DNA from: Sarcophilus harrisii
Taxonomy: Eukaryota > Chordata > Mammalia > Dasyuromorphia > Dasyuridae
Assembly (NCBI RefSeq): GCF_902635505.1
Contig: NC_045428.1
Span: 151,973,641 to 152,037,640, forward strand
Length of the DNA: 64,000 nucleotides
Direction: 5' to 3'
The translations under genes were made by a program, and so were the position numbers. Each line of letters opens with the position of its first letter. The stretch's first letter is position 1. Under the pieces are notes generated by a model. The model was not told the origin of the DNA and searched no databases. It saw nothing but the letters and a program-made list of their open reading frames with translations. Positions 9,606-23,600 of this stretch are shown here, one piece after another.

Positions 9606-10139
9606 ATATAATTAATCTTTCTCTAAATTATCTTATTATTTATGAGCATTTTCTATCCCGATTCCTCCACATATCCCTAAACTGAAAGATCCTTGAAGCC
9701 AGGGGTTTTGTGTTTGCAAGGTCTCTGCAGGTAATAAGCATATAATTGGTGTTTGGAAAATTAAATTAAGATGTGTTATTATCCTGAGTTACTCCTTCCT
9801 TATGTAATGTCCTTTGGTTGCTCCTTAGCTCCCTTGTTCATAGATGTTCCAGGCCTTCAGTGCTATACAGCCAGAGGCACCCCAGCTGCAGCTGTCATGA
9901 TCCTTAATCCCTTCTCTGAGGTCTCCTTGCCAACTTTTTACTGTACTAGCTCATTTTAGTGCTGCTCTCTCAGGGGTAATCAGTTGGTCTCATCAGGAAA
10001 AAAAAAAGAAGAAGAAGCTGTGGACGATCCTCTATGCCTTCAGGAAAACATCACTGAAACATTTGGGTATGTTTAGACTTACCACCAGATCAATAAGCAG
10101 TAGGCTTAATGCAAATTTACAGTAAATGGAGACCACTTT

Positions 10140-10345
10140 GTTTACTGGAAAGAACTCTGAACAGAGAACTAGGAGTCCCAGTCCTGCCACTGATTAACTG
10201 TGTAACCCTAGATATGTCTTTAATTTAACCTCTGTTTTCTTGTCTAGGAAATATAGGGGAGATAATTCTACAATTTAACTTACAGGGATGCTGTGAACAG
10301 GAAAGTGACTGTGCAGCTGGAGTAGTTTGAAGTCTTCAGGAGAAA
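10140..10345 (+). repeat. MIR-like SINE, diverged
   Basis: CTAGGAGTCCCAGTCCTGCC, ACTGTGTAACCCTAG and ATGCTGTGAACAGGAAAGTG follow MIR order. Confidence 0.45.
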
Positions 10346-10515
10346 GGTGGTGCTCTATCAGTGTAAGGTACTATAATCCAAACTTGTTATAGACTCAATT
10401 TTGAGGTGGAAAGTAGTAAAGTTCTGAAGTTCCAGTGAGTGTTACAATATTTCATTTGTTCATATTGTATGTTAGATTGGAGAAACAAAAAATATTTTTG
10501 GAATATATGTGTGTA

Positions 10516-11012
<497 letters not shown>

Positions 11013-11547
11013 GAGACTTTACAGTAAGCAGATGCTACTAAATAGAACATTTGGATATTGAGCTATTTGCTACATAACAACAGCCAGGTAATAGATAAGT
11101 AGAGGTAAAGGACAGTTTTGCTTGACAGTCATAAAGGAAACCTATGTTGAAGCAGTTCCCATGATTTCCCTAATCTGGAAATAACAATCCCCTCTCTACT
11201 GGCTATTTATTATTACTAAGTTTATATGGGTTTTTTCAGTAGTCAACACAGAGATGATAATTCTCTATGGAGAACTGTTGTGAAAGATATATTTGTTAAC
11301 CTTTCCACCAAGAACATCTAAATTGTCTTGGATGGTTGAATTCTCTTTTTTAAAAGCTATATTTATATGGGGCAAAATCAATTTGTATTAAAAAAATCTT
11401 TTCTAGATAATTTGCAATTTTAATTTAGCTTTGTGCATTATACTAGAAATAAGAGGATAATTGAATAAACTTAAATATTCAGTATTAATTTTCAATGACT
11501 TGCTATTTTAATTAACTCATTGTATGGTATTTTGTTTAGTCTACAGA

Positions 11548-11614
11548 ATGGAAATGAAATCACAATACAGTAATTTATTAGCTGATGAAATAATGGAACC
11601 AGAAGCTCAAGGAG
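11548..11614 (+). CDS. METTL21E: METTL21E coding exon 1
   Basis: ATG at 11548 begins MEMKSQYSNLLADEIMEPEA; the exon ends one base into a codon before the donor GTAAAT at 11615. An acceptor (TTTGTTTAG at 11531-11539, or CTACAG ending 11546) lies just upstream of the ATG. This is therefore probably a second exon, with the 5' UTR exon(s) further upstream. A second in-frame ATG is codon 3. The start is the least certain part of the model because the N-terminus of this family is poorly conserved. Confidence 0.8.
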
Positions 11615-14600
11615 GTAAATAATGCTTCTCTTTCATCCTATTTCTTTTTAAAAATTCAATTCTATTTTGTTTTCAGTTCCAAATTCTCTTCCTTTTATTT
11701 TCTCCTCTCTCAATCATTGAGAAGGCAAGAAAAACAAAACCTTTCACAAATATATTTCATTACATTTCTTTATCAGTGCTAAAAAGGGAATAATTGGAAG
11801 TACATAAATTTTATCTTTAGAATATTTACTCTTTTCCTTGATGATAAAAAGAAGAAGCATTTATTAAGTACCAGCCAGTGTCTGTCAGTCATGGCTGACA
11901 TGCAGGAGGGAGGAAGGAGATAGGAGATAGAAAGAGATAAGCATTTGTATAGCACCTACTGCCAAATGCTTTACAAATATTATCTCATTAAAGCTTCAAA
12001 CTATCTCTGAGAGGTAGGCATTGTTATTATCCCTATCTAATAGCTGAAGGAACTAAAGCCTCAACTTAAGAAATTTGCTTTGTATCATACAGCTACTAGG
12101 TATCTGAGGCCAGATTTGAACTTGGGTATTCCAGAGTATAGGCCCAATAGTCTATCCACTGAGCCACCAAGCTGCCTTTATGTAATGCTCAATAAGCATT
12201 GTATTAAGTGTCTGTACTAAGTATTGGAATGTATTATGCTAGGTGGTGGGGACCCAAAATGCAAAGAATAAGATAAGGATTATTCTCAAAGATCTTATAT
12301 TCTATCTTGGAGTAAAAGTACATATATAAATATGTATATGGAACATATACATATATTTTTATATATAAACATATGTACATGAGTATAAATATATGTTTAT
12401 ATATAGACACATAAGTGGACATATACATATAACACTATATACATAAACATATTTTTTGTATGTATACATATCTATATATTTAGATTAAATATAAAGAGAA
12501 TAAATACAAATAAGTATGAAGAAGTTAGGGAAATGGTACTATCAGTTGGGGGATCAGGGAAGGATGTAAGGAATTGGGGAATCTATTAGACTAAAATGAG
12601 AGAGTGCTTTTAAAAAATATTAATTAATTAATTTGTTTATAAAGCATATGCATGGGCAATTTTTCCCACATTGACCCTTGCAAAGTCTTTTGTTCCAAAT
12701 TTTCTTCTCCTTCCTCACCCCCTCCCCTAGCTGGCAGGTAGTCCAATACATGTTAAATATGTTGAAATACATGTTAAATCCAATATATGTATATAAAGTT
12801 ATCTTGCTGCATAAGAAAAATTAGATCAAGAAGGAAAATAAAGAAAAACTGAGAAAGAAAACAAAATGCAAGCAAATAAAAACAGAGAAAGTGGGAATGC
12901 TATGTTGTAATCCACATTCAGTTCCCATGGTTCTCTCTCTGGGTGTAGATGGGTCTCTTCATCACTGCACAAGTGGAATTGGTTTGCATTCTCTCATTGT
13001 TGAAGAGAGCCACGTCCATCAGAATTGATTGTCATATAGTCTTCTTGTGTATAATGATCCAGGATGCATTGAAAGCATGGGAGAAGGCCAGTGCAAAGTC
13101 AGGGAGAAAAGAGTTGGAATGCTGTTTGTAAGGAACAAAGAGAAGATAGTTTGGCTCTATCACAGAGTTCCAAACCTAGGAGACTAGAAGAACTATGAGT
13201 TTTTGATAGAAATTAACAAAGTTTGGAAAAGAGGTAGAAAGAAAGAAATGAATTCTCTTGGATGTGAGTTTGTGGTGTCTCCAGGGCATCCAGTTTCAAA
13301 TATCTAATAAAAGCAGCTGGTGGTAAGAGATTGAAGCTGGGGGTGGAGGGGATAGGGAGAAACTAGGGCTAGATTTATAGGTCTATGAGTCATCTTCATA
13401 AAGATAAGTAAATCTCTGGGAGATGATAGATGACGTCTCCAAGAGAGATTATATAGAGATAAGATAAGAAGGCCCAGGGCAGAACCTTAGGGAACCTCCA
13501 CAATTAGGGAATATGATGCGGGATGATATGATGGTAACAAAACAAAAGATCCTAAGGTGAAAGAGCTAGATACTTAGGAAAAGAACAAAGAAAGAGTAGT
13601 ACTATGAAAACTCAGGTAAGAGAGAGTATCCAGTAGAAGGTGATCAAACAGCAACAGAGAGATCAAGAAAAATGAGATAATTGCTAACTTTAGAGAATAG
13701 TCTCAGTTGAGTTGGAAGCCAGAAGTAAAGGTTCTTTTAGCATAATATTATAGTCTGGCATTACTGTAATTATTTTTAGATTTAATATTTATTTAATGTC
13801 CATTACTATGGTAGCAATGACATTGATATTATACTGATATAATATATACTTGAAATACAAACTGTAAAACATAATAAATATAAATATACTATATTAAATG
13901 TTTATGAATTTTAAATATTTTAAATAATTGAAAGTCTTTCTGGATTGCAGGCCTAAACAATAAGTGCATAATTATAAATTACAAGACCAAGTGAAGGTTT
14001 AATAAAATATTGGGGCTTATCATGTAAAAATGCATATATGTTAAAAAATGTCAGCAAGAAGATAAATTTACAGTCTAAAAATTATTCATTTGGTAAAAAA
14101 AAAAAAAAAAGACACATAAGGTCTCTCCTCTTCACCAGATCAGTTGAATCTCAAAAAGTAAGGGACAAATAAGAAGTAATGAAGTGTTAATATGTGAAAC
14201 TAAGTGTGAAAGTGGGTCAATGGCCTATTATCTCTGTATAAAATGAGAAAAAGTTTACCTGGTTAAATTGGGAGGGCAACTTGGAATTGAAGAAAAAAGA
14301 AAATGTGAAGATTTCCCATGCTTATGGTGGATTCTTTGTGTACTTGTGGGAAAGAATACTAGGTTTTTTGGGGGCAGGGTATTTTATAGTATTTTACTAT
14401 CCATTTTACTAATTACCTTTTCTTTGTTCTAAGTGTATCTGCTGGTTGACTATTAATGACAAGCTCACCATTGTGGGGCTCATGAGCTAGTTTTAGGAGT
14501 ACAGACATACTTTTGATACCATGGTTAGTGATTATCCCCTGTGGATTGATCCCACCAGTGAGAATGGGAATGGGAAGGAGTAGCCTTAAAAATATAGTAA

Positions 14601-17600
14601 GTAGTTTCACAAACTTGATTCAAACACTCTGGATTAAAAAATAGTAGTTCATATTCTACTTCAGATACTTATTCCATGTGTAAAATTGAATAAGTTATAT
14701 AACTTCCATGAACCTCAGTTTCCTCATTTGTAAAAAATTTACAAAAAAGTTATAAAATGTAAAATGAGGGAGGTGGACTAGATAGCCTGAGGTCCTTTTC
14801 AGTTCTAGATCTGGGCTCTTATGATCTTATGATTTGCTTTCTAAAAGCAGTGAGAATTTTAATTTTGAATTCTGTTCCCTGTGCTATCCTTGGAATTGAT
14901 CCTATGTTTGGTGAAGATCTCAACTGCTACTGCATGGAAAAACATAATATTGCTATATTCACACAATCGTCAACATCTTGAGATTAAAAAAGATAACTAC
15001 ACAACTACTGATGAAATAGTGCTGCAATTTACATGAGAAAAAGAATTCATGAGAAATTCATGTCAATATTCAACTTCTAGGATCCAAAACTGTTTATTTC
15101 CTTCTTTGGCCTTTCATATTTGGTGGATCTGCCTTAGTTAGGAGGTCTCCTCTAATCATCCTCTAACTAGGGCAGCTGGTTAAAAGTTGAATATTGACAT
15201 GCCTGGGTTATTTGAATGTGATTTGGGGTGCTCTGTTGGAAACTTCCAACAAGTTCAGGAAATTTCCCATTTGATTAGCTTGGATTATCCCGGATATCAG
15301 TAGATATCTTTTTGTCATTAAATTATGAAAATCATTTTCTTAGTCATTAGAGGTAGCTTATGAAAAACTGTGTCCACTGTGTCCACAGCACTTTGGAAAC
15401 TTACAAAAGAAATATAAAAACGTTCTAAGTTTGGGGCAGGGAATTAGTATGAATAAATATTTTTTAAAAAATGCTCATTATATATGTATATATCAAATAT
15501 AATTATAAAATATGTATGTAAGTATCATACCAAGAAAGTTTAACTTTTTTAAAAAATAAATTTATTTTTCAATGAATAAAAATCAATTCTCTCCCTCCCT
15601 ATCTTTCCCAACTATTGAAAAAAACAGAAAATCTGCATAGTCAACAAATTCCTATATTGTTCAAATATAAGTATTACGTGTATATGTGTGTGTGTGTGTG
15701 TATGTGTGTGTATTTGTGTATGTATCTGTTTGCATCCATCATATTTTTATCTGGGTGGGTAACAGTTTTAATTATGAGTCCTCTTTTGGAATCATGGTTA
15801 GTCATTGTGTTGATTAGAGCTCTTAAGTCTTTCAAAGTTATTTGTCTTTACCATATTGCTGTTAATGTATAAATTGCTCTCCTCATTTCACTTTGCATCA
15901 GTTCATACAAATCTTCCCATTTTTCTCTGAAATTGTCTTCTTCATAATTTCTTCTAGAGCAATAATATATTATTTAGCCATTCTCTGATTAATGGGCATC
16001 CATCATAATTTCAATTAGAGTGATTGCAATTAGGTGAAGTTAGTTTGGAAAGGTTTCTACTTAGAGGAACATGAAGTACTTTTAAGTTGTTTTAAGCATG
16101 TTGACTTTTCCTGCCCTAGTTCTGTTACACTCAATATCTTATTTTTGGATAGGGATCAGCAATCTCTTTAGCACTATGTGCTACCAGGACTCAGGTTTCA
16201 TTCTCATTTAAAGCCATGCAAGAGCCATGTAACCTTACAAAATACTGCTGTTTCTTCACATATTAAAGATTGTCCTATACTGGAAGTTGTGCAATTTATT
16301 TTTAAAAATTACAGTGAATAAAATCTATTTTATTTCCTTTATACCACACACTAAAATTTATTTAGCAAGTATGTATAGTTTATGCCATGAATTTTCTGAC
16401 CTCTTATTTTTTGGCACCACAATTTGTCTATGTTCCTTGCTGTGTTAATCTTCATTCATGAACTCTTAAAATCCCCCATACCCACTATATCCTTGCTAAC
16501 ATTTAGTAGTAATTGATGTAGCACATCTGATACACAAGAATGTGATGAAGTTACCTATGTCCTCTTTCTTAATAGACCATCACTGCATCTCATATATACT
16601 CCTCATGGGTAATCTGGTAAATTTCAGTGTTCCCTTGCCTTTGAAGAACTATAGCTAATTTAGAGACAGGATTCAGAATATATTTCTTCTCAGGGGCATC
16701 ACAGAAAGAGACCAATAGGTAAGGTTTCAAGAATCTCTTGGTTATGTTGATTTGTAAACATTTTTGATATTGGAATAGTTAAGAATCCACCTGGAATTTA
16801 TAGAAGGAAGAAAAAATTAACTTGAATAACTTTCAATTTAATTGGATTCATTTAATTTCAACAAGCATTTATTAATGCTTGTTTAATGTAAGAGGCAATA
16901 TGGGCAAATGGGTAGAGATAGCCTTGTAGTAAAGAAAATCTTGGTTCAAGGCCTGCCTTTTATATTACTGTGTGTCTCTGGGCAAGTCACTTTATCTCTC
17001 AATATTTAAGGTAACTTTACAAGACTATAATTTACAGAGCATTTTCTGATCTGCATTTGTAGAGGGAGTTTCCTCATTAGTCTTTTCTCACACTAATAAA
17101 CTCACAATGTTCCCTTGTTCCATCTTCCTTCTTACTGCATCTTTCCCCAGATTCCATCCCTACCCTTTCTAATGTGTCAGTCACTCAGCTAAATGTTGGT
17201 GACATAAAGTCAAAAACAAAATAAAATTTTACTGATACGGAAGGAATAGTTCATTCTTAAGGGATGCTAAGATAAATTCTGTGAGTCAAGGCCAAAGTCT
17301 CCCATTTCATTTAGGGCCATCTCCAGTCATCTTCATCTATATCTTGCTACTGGACCCAGATGGCTCTGGAGAAGAAAGTGAGGCACGTGACCTTGCATAA
17401 CCCTCACTCACTTAAATTCAATTCACTTGCATGTCATGGCATCACCTCCTTGAGGTCATGGTCTTCTTCAAAAATGAAGGATAAACAACAACCCCAGTGA
17501 GTAAAGCTGGCCTGGAATTAATCAATTGGAATACTCCCTTCCCTTCCTTCCCTTTTTTTCCTCCCTTCTTTCCCTTCCCTCCTTTCCTTCCCTTCTCTTC

Positions 17601-20600
17601 CTTCCCTCCTTTCTTTCCCTTCCCTCCTTTCCTTTTCTCCTTCCCTCCCTCCCTTCCCTTTCCTTCCCTTCCTTCCCTTCTCTTCCCTCTTTTCTTTCCT
17701 TTCCCTTCTTCCTCTCCCTTCCCTCCTTTCTTGCTCTTTCCTCTTTCCCTCCCTTCTCACCTTCCCTTCTTTCCCTCCTTCCCTCCTTCCCATCCTTCTT
17801 CCCCTCCCTCCCTCTCTCCCTTCCTCTTTCCCTTTATCTCTCTCTCTTCTTCCTTCCTTCCCTCCCTCTATCCACATAGGATACCATATCCTTACTTACA
17901 GATACTCTTAAAAGCTATTTTTTTTTCTCTTATGAACTTCTGAACCCTCCCAAGATATCTTGGGATTTACTGGATAGATTTCTTTCTTAAGGACTAGACC
18001 TTAAACCAAAACCAATCTGATTCTCATTGGCCACCAATAGGTCCTAGGCCAATTCCCCACTTAGTCATTCTTTTGTTCTTGATTGACTCAGTTTAAATGT
18101 AAATAGTCATTTCGACTGTGGCCAGAAACCTGGAGGCTCTCCCCCCTCCCAGATTCATTCATTTATTTATTTAGTTTTTTTTTTTTTTTCGGACAGGGCT
18201 GAAGAGAAGATTTTTGCTATCTAACTTCAATCACTGATGAGATGCAGTCTCAGTGCAGACTGAGACCTGTTGAAGACCTTAGATTAAAAAGTCCAAGGTC
18301 TCCCATTTCATCCAGGATCGTCTCTAGTCATCCTGCTCTATATCTAGCCACTGTATCCAGATGGCTCTGGAGGGGAAAGTGAGGCAGGTAATCTTGCCCA
18401 GCCCTCCCTTACTTCAATCCAATTCACTCGAATGTCATGGCATCATGGTTGACAAACAATAAGTAAATATATTTAATGAATGAATCTATTAATTTAAAAT
18501 ACATTGAAAATTAACAGATCCTTTTCCTTGGAGGGAGCTATTTACTTTAAAAGTTTTTGCAATGTGAGGTTCTCAGATACCATATAATGTAAATTATAGC
18601 AATGTTAATTAAAATTAAAAAAATGTTTTCTGAAAAAATTAACTGTCTAATTTAGTTGATAATCAGGTTTTAATTATTTCTTCCTTTCTATTTTGGCAGT
18701 TGGGCTGTATAATGGGATCAGAAAGATTCATCTTCATGAGTTCAAATCTGGCCTTGGCCACTGTGTCACTCTGGGCAAGTCACTTAACACTCTTTGCATC
18801 AGTTTTCTTATCTGTTAAATGAGTTGGAGAACGAAATGGCAAACCACTGCAATATCTTTCCCAAGAAAATACGAAATGGGATTGCAAAGATTAAAACATG
18901 ACTGAACAACATCTTTCTATTTTCTTTGACATTTATGGCCTTCCAATATTAAATATAAGCTTGTAAAGGATAATATTATTTGGTCAGTCAATCATTCGGT
19001 CAAGAATTTATTAAGCACTTATTCTCTGCCAAGCATGGTGCTTTAGGCTTTGTTAAATTAGAACAGCAACTACTAAGTAGTTCATGAAACTGAACAGAAC
19101 TAAAGACAGATAATATTTGTGGAATGATTTCGGGAATTGTCTGGGAAAGAAGGGCCTGAGACTTTGACATTACTAAGGAATTTGGAGTTTTATCTTTCAG
19201 ATTGGCCTGTGATCTTAAATACTGACTTTTTAAAATCTCCAGGCCTTTGCAAGAGGCACATTTCATTCATCCTCAAATAGATGTCCCCATTGAATGACAG
19301 CTTCTTTCATCACTTAGAGGGGTTTTCACTTTGAATTTTGCACAGATCCAGATTTCCTTGAGAGTCTCCAAACAGAAGATTGAATTCACTTGTGATGGCC
19401 TTTCAAGACTTGTTTAAATGTATATCAGACAGAGAATTGAGGTAAAGTACTGAGGCATTTCTGTGAACTAAGCTTTTCTCTAAGTCCATGTTTTTGTTGG
19501 CCTACAATAGAAATAAGAAGCAGTAGACAGGCCCCCATACACCAAGACTTGCTGAAACCAAACAAAGGAAGTGAGTTCACTATAGAACAGTCTTTAATTT
19601 TCCACTCAAGAAAATCATCTTCATAATGTGGTAAAACCTACTAATTTTCACTTCATGTACAAATCCCTTTTAATTCTCAGGAAAACAGGAGCACCTGGTA
19701 GTCTTTCCTCACCTCTTGGAAAAGATTTAATAGCAGAAAGCTGGCATAATATCTCAAGTTTCTAAGACTTCATTACATTAATAAAATGTGCTATCTCAAA
19801 TAATTAAAATGTATTAGCTAAAGAAATCCATGAAATACACGTTGTAAGGCAGTGATCTTGGTTATATTTTTGCTCCTTTTCTGCTCTTTCCAGAACACCT
19901 ATGTTAGTGACGGTTATATTTTTTGAGATGATAAAATGATAATTCAGATTCTTAGCAGCATCTTTTGCTTAGATGCTAGAAATCAGAATAATTCTAGGTT
20001 GGAGGACAGTGAAGGCAATGTGACACAGCAGAAGTAACAGATTCAGTGTAGAAGCTGGACTTGCAATCCCAATTTCCTTATTTCCAGAGGCTTAACCAAC
20101 AGATAAGAAAAGGAGAGTCTAGACAATTTTTTCCAAGAAATTAGAGTAGAATTCCATTTATTTAATACCATTCATTTTCAAATGAAAATTTGTGTCTGAG
20201 TTAAAAGCAAAAGAAAAACTAATTCATGAAAGTCATTTGTCTTGCTACAATCCCAAATAATTGATCATTCAAATTTTAGGATATCTACTTTTCATACTGT
20301 TTTGGGAGGATAAAGTTCAACTTTCCATTTGTAGATTTTTTTTTTAATCTTGAATTTTTAGAAATTCCTAGTCCTTAGAATTTTCTGATTTTAGCTTCAA
20401 TTGAGACGAAAGGATATGAACCCAAATACTGCTCTTTATAAGAAATAAAAGCAAGGAACCTTAAAAATCTCAGTGTGACAGAATAAAGGAAAAATAAAGG
20501 CTTAAAACTTTTATTCAGAAAAGAAAAAAGAGCTTTGTAATTTTCTAATCCCATAAGTGATTCCAAGACACATTGTAGTAAAGAACTAAAGACCAATCCA

Positions 20601-23600
20601 CTTTGGTCTCATGCTGTTAATAGGCTAATTATTTTTACAAGGATGGCTTTTTATGGGATATCTATAGTATTCATGATAGCATTTAAATGCAAAAAGGAAC
20701 ATGAATATGAACTATTGTCAATTAAGTTTGATTCAACCTGCTTCTATAGCTTATGAATTCTAAATATTATAATGTTTTCCCATAACTTGTCCTTCCTTGT
20801 TATAAAAGTTATTCTGAATCACTCTATATGGTAAACAGATTTGACCCATTGATAAGTGTATATCCTGTATCTTGTTTTGGGGAATACAAATATATTGATC
20901 CTAACTTATGTGAGCATTATATAGCTTATTAATTAATGTATTGCATTTGCGTGGAAATGTCCCCACTCATTTTCCCATTTTTCCCCACAGAGGCAAAGGA
21001 GCATAATATGGTCATGTTTAAAAAGAAATTATTTGTTAAAAGAGATTATATTTATTAAAAGAGATTTTTAGGTAAAAAGCAGTGAAAGGTTTTGCTATCA
21101 TCTCTGCATTTACCAGGATAGCTGCCCTGCTTTGTCCAAAGTGCACTGACAGAGATGTGAAGTTGCTTGGCAAATGTGCAATGGCAAACTTTTTATATCA
21201 AAGACTTAGAACCTAGTGCTGCACTTGGGATTTAGTGTGCTCTAACTTCTATTAGTCCCTGAAACCTTAGGTGACATGTCAAAGCACTGCTACTATCTAG
21301 AAGGAGTGTGCACAGAGTCCCATGAGGACAAGTTCAGATAAAAGTCAAGGAAGCAATTAAAGTTCTCTCTTTTCTCCTAAAGAATTGGAGGAGAAGAAGG
21401 TGCCAGGAAAATCTTAGCAACGACAAGTGGATATGGTAAGACGAAAGCTAAAGGTCAAATAAGGCACATCAGGGATGTTACCTGATGCCTGCCAGAGCTG
21501 CTTCCTGAATATGGATACAGCCAGTAGTACAAGGGAAGATGTAGGGAAATGTAATGGAAGAGCATTTTGTTATGGAATCATATTCTTTGAGTAGCTGCTT
21601 CTATGATCTGGTGGTGATGGTGGGGTTTCCATGGGAAACTGTCGATTCTCTTGACTTTTGTAACAGTACTGTAGTAGGTTTACAAGAGGCTGGATAATTA
21701 ATCAACGTGACAGAAAGTGCCCTCTGAAAGTTTTAGCCTTGGGAAAAGTCATACCAATAATAGCTGCCCATTTTCCCCTACTTTCTACTTTTCTCTGAAA
21801 TAAGAGATCCACTTTTTCATGTCAGTGCTTTTCTGGGGATGTTGCATAACTGCAGGTCTTGGAACGCCATAATCTATGGAGAATGTAAGTTTTTACATAA
21901 ATGATGAAAGTGATTCATATTAGGTCCTTTTTATACTTGCAACTTAAAATCTTAGAGAATTACCTAGTCCCGGAAGAGTTAAACGACTTGACCAGAGTCA
22001 CAGAACCAATATGTATCAGAATCAGACTTCCAGGTCATCAATCTATCCATCATGCCATGTTGCTTCTCCAAATACAGATCCATTCATTCAATGAATGAGT
22101 GAAATGAGCATTTTCTTTGCCATGCAGTGGGCATTATGATACATGTCTCTAACCTCCAGAAGCTCATTCTAGTAGGGGAAGATAACACACGTATGGGAGC
22201 AGTGATCAAAGAGGAGCTTTTGGTCAGAGAAATCAAAATGAATGGTGTTTGGAAAAATAGGATAATTGGATACGGTCATTCTAGAATGGTAGTATTGATT
22301 GGACTGTTGCTCTCAGAGCTAAAGATGGAAAGTAGGGGTGGGATGAATTGAAAGAGAAGGGGACACAGGTGACTGGAAATGGTGTGGTGGGTCTGGGTCT
22401 GGGCAACATAAGGTGAATGTGCACCAGTTAGAAACTGAAGATTCCCAAGGTAGAAGCCAAAGCTTAAGTGTTATGATGTGGATGTGACTTTTTCAATTGG
22501 TAGCTTTTGTTTTTAACAAAACTTTTATTTCTAAATATAACTTTCCACTGATCCTATGCAAAGAGCCATTCCTTGTGACAAAAAAGCAAAAAAAAAAAAT
22601 ATAAAACTAACCAATATATTAATCAAGTCTTACAGATATGTAACATTATATATCCAGAACATCTCACTTCTGTAAAGAAGGGAGTCAGGTGAATTTTCTT
22701 CTCTCTTCTTTGGTAGAATACTTTTTTTGGAGGAAAAGAGCAAACTTGGTCATTATAATGATACAAGATTAAACTTTGACTTTTTGTAATCTTTCTATTT
22801 AAATTGGTTTAGTTATTGTGTACTGTTTTCTTGATTCTTCTCACTGCATATTGCATTAGTTCATGTGGTTTTCCATGCTTTTTATATTCTTCATATTCAT
22901 CTAGAGTACAGAAATATTCCTTATCTTCATATAGCACAATTTATTTTGTCATACCTCAATTAGAATGTATCTATTTTGTTTCTAATTCTACCACCAAAAT
23001 AGCTGCTATAAATATTTTGATGTGTATGGGATCTTTCTTCCTATGTTTGACCTTAAACCTAACAGTGGCATCTCTTGGCTAAAGGGTAGAGACATTTTAG
23101 TTATTTTCTTAACAGAATTCCAAGTTGATTTCTATAATGGTAGATCCTAATCCCACTAATAACATACCAAATTTGCCTGTCTTTTTTTAGCCCTTGAAAT
23201 GCTGTTTCCATCTTTATAATCCTTGTTAACTGGCTGGATGTAAGGTGAAACCTCATAATTGTTTTGATGTGCAATTCCCTAATTTTCCATGCTTTGGAGC
23301 AATCTTTTATATGATTATTAATAGTTTGTATTTTTCTTTTTTAGATATTTCTTCATCTCCCTTTTTCCCTTGAGTATATCTTAGATTTCAGATCCTCACT
23401 AAAGATATATAAATTGATGCTGTTAATATTTTCTTTTCTTACTCCAACTGTAAAAAATGTTCAATTTCAGGAAACATTTATTAATCTTTTGTAATTGCTT
23501 CTATTCCTTGTTAGGTTAAGAATTTTCTTTTAGCTATTGCTATGGATGCCTCATATTGTTTTCTTCTGATTTATAAAAATTGTATGGCCTTTAATATTCA

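Noticed and set aside
17497-17943. Frames of 117-148 residues rich in Pro/Phe/Ser or Arg/Glu/Gly
   Set aside because: Compositional products of the polypyrimidine tract.
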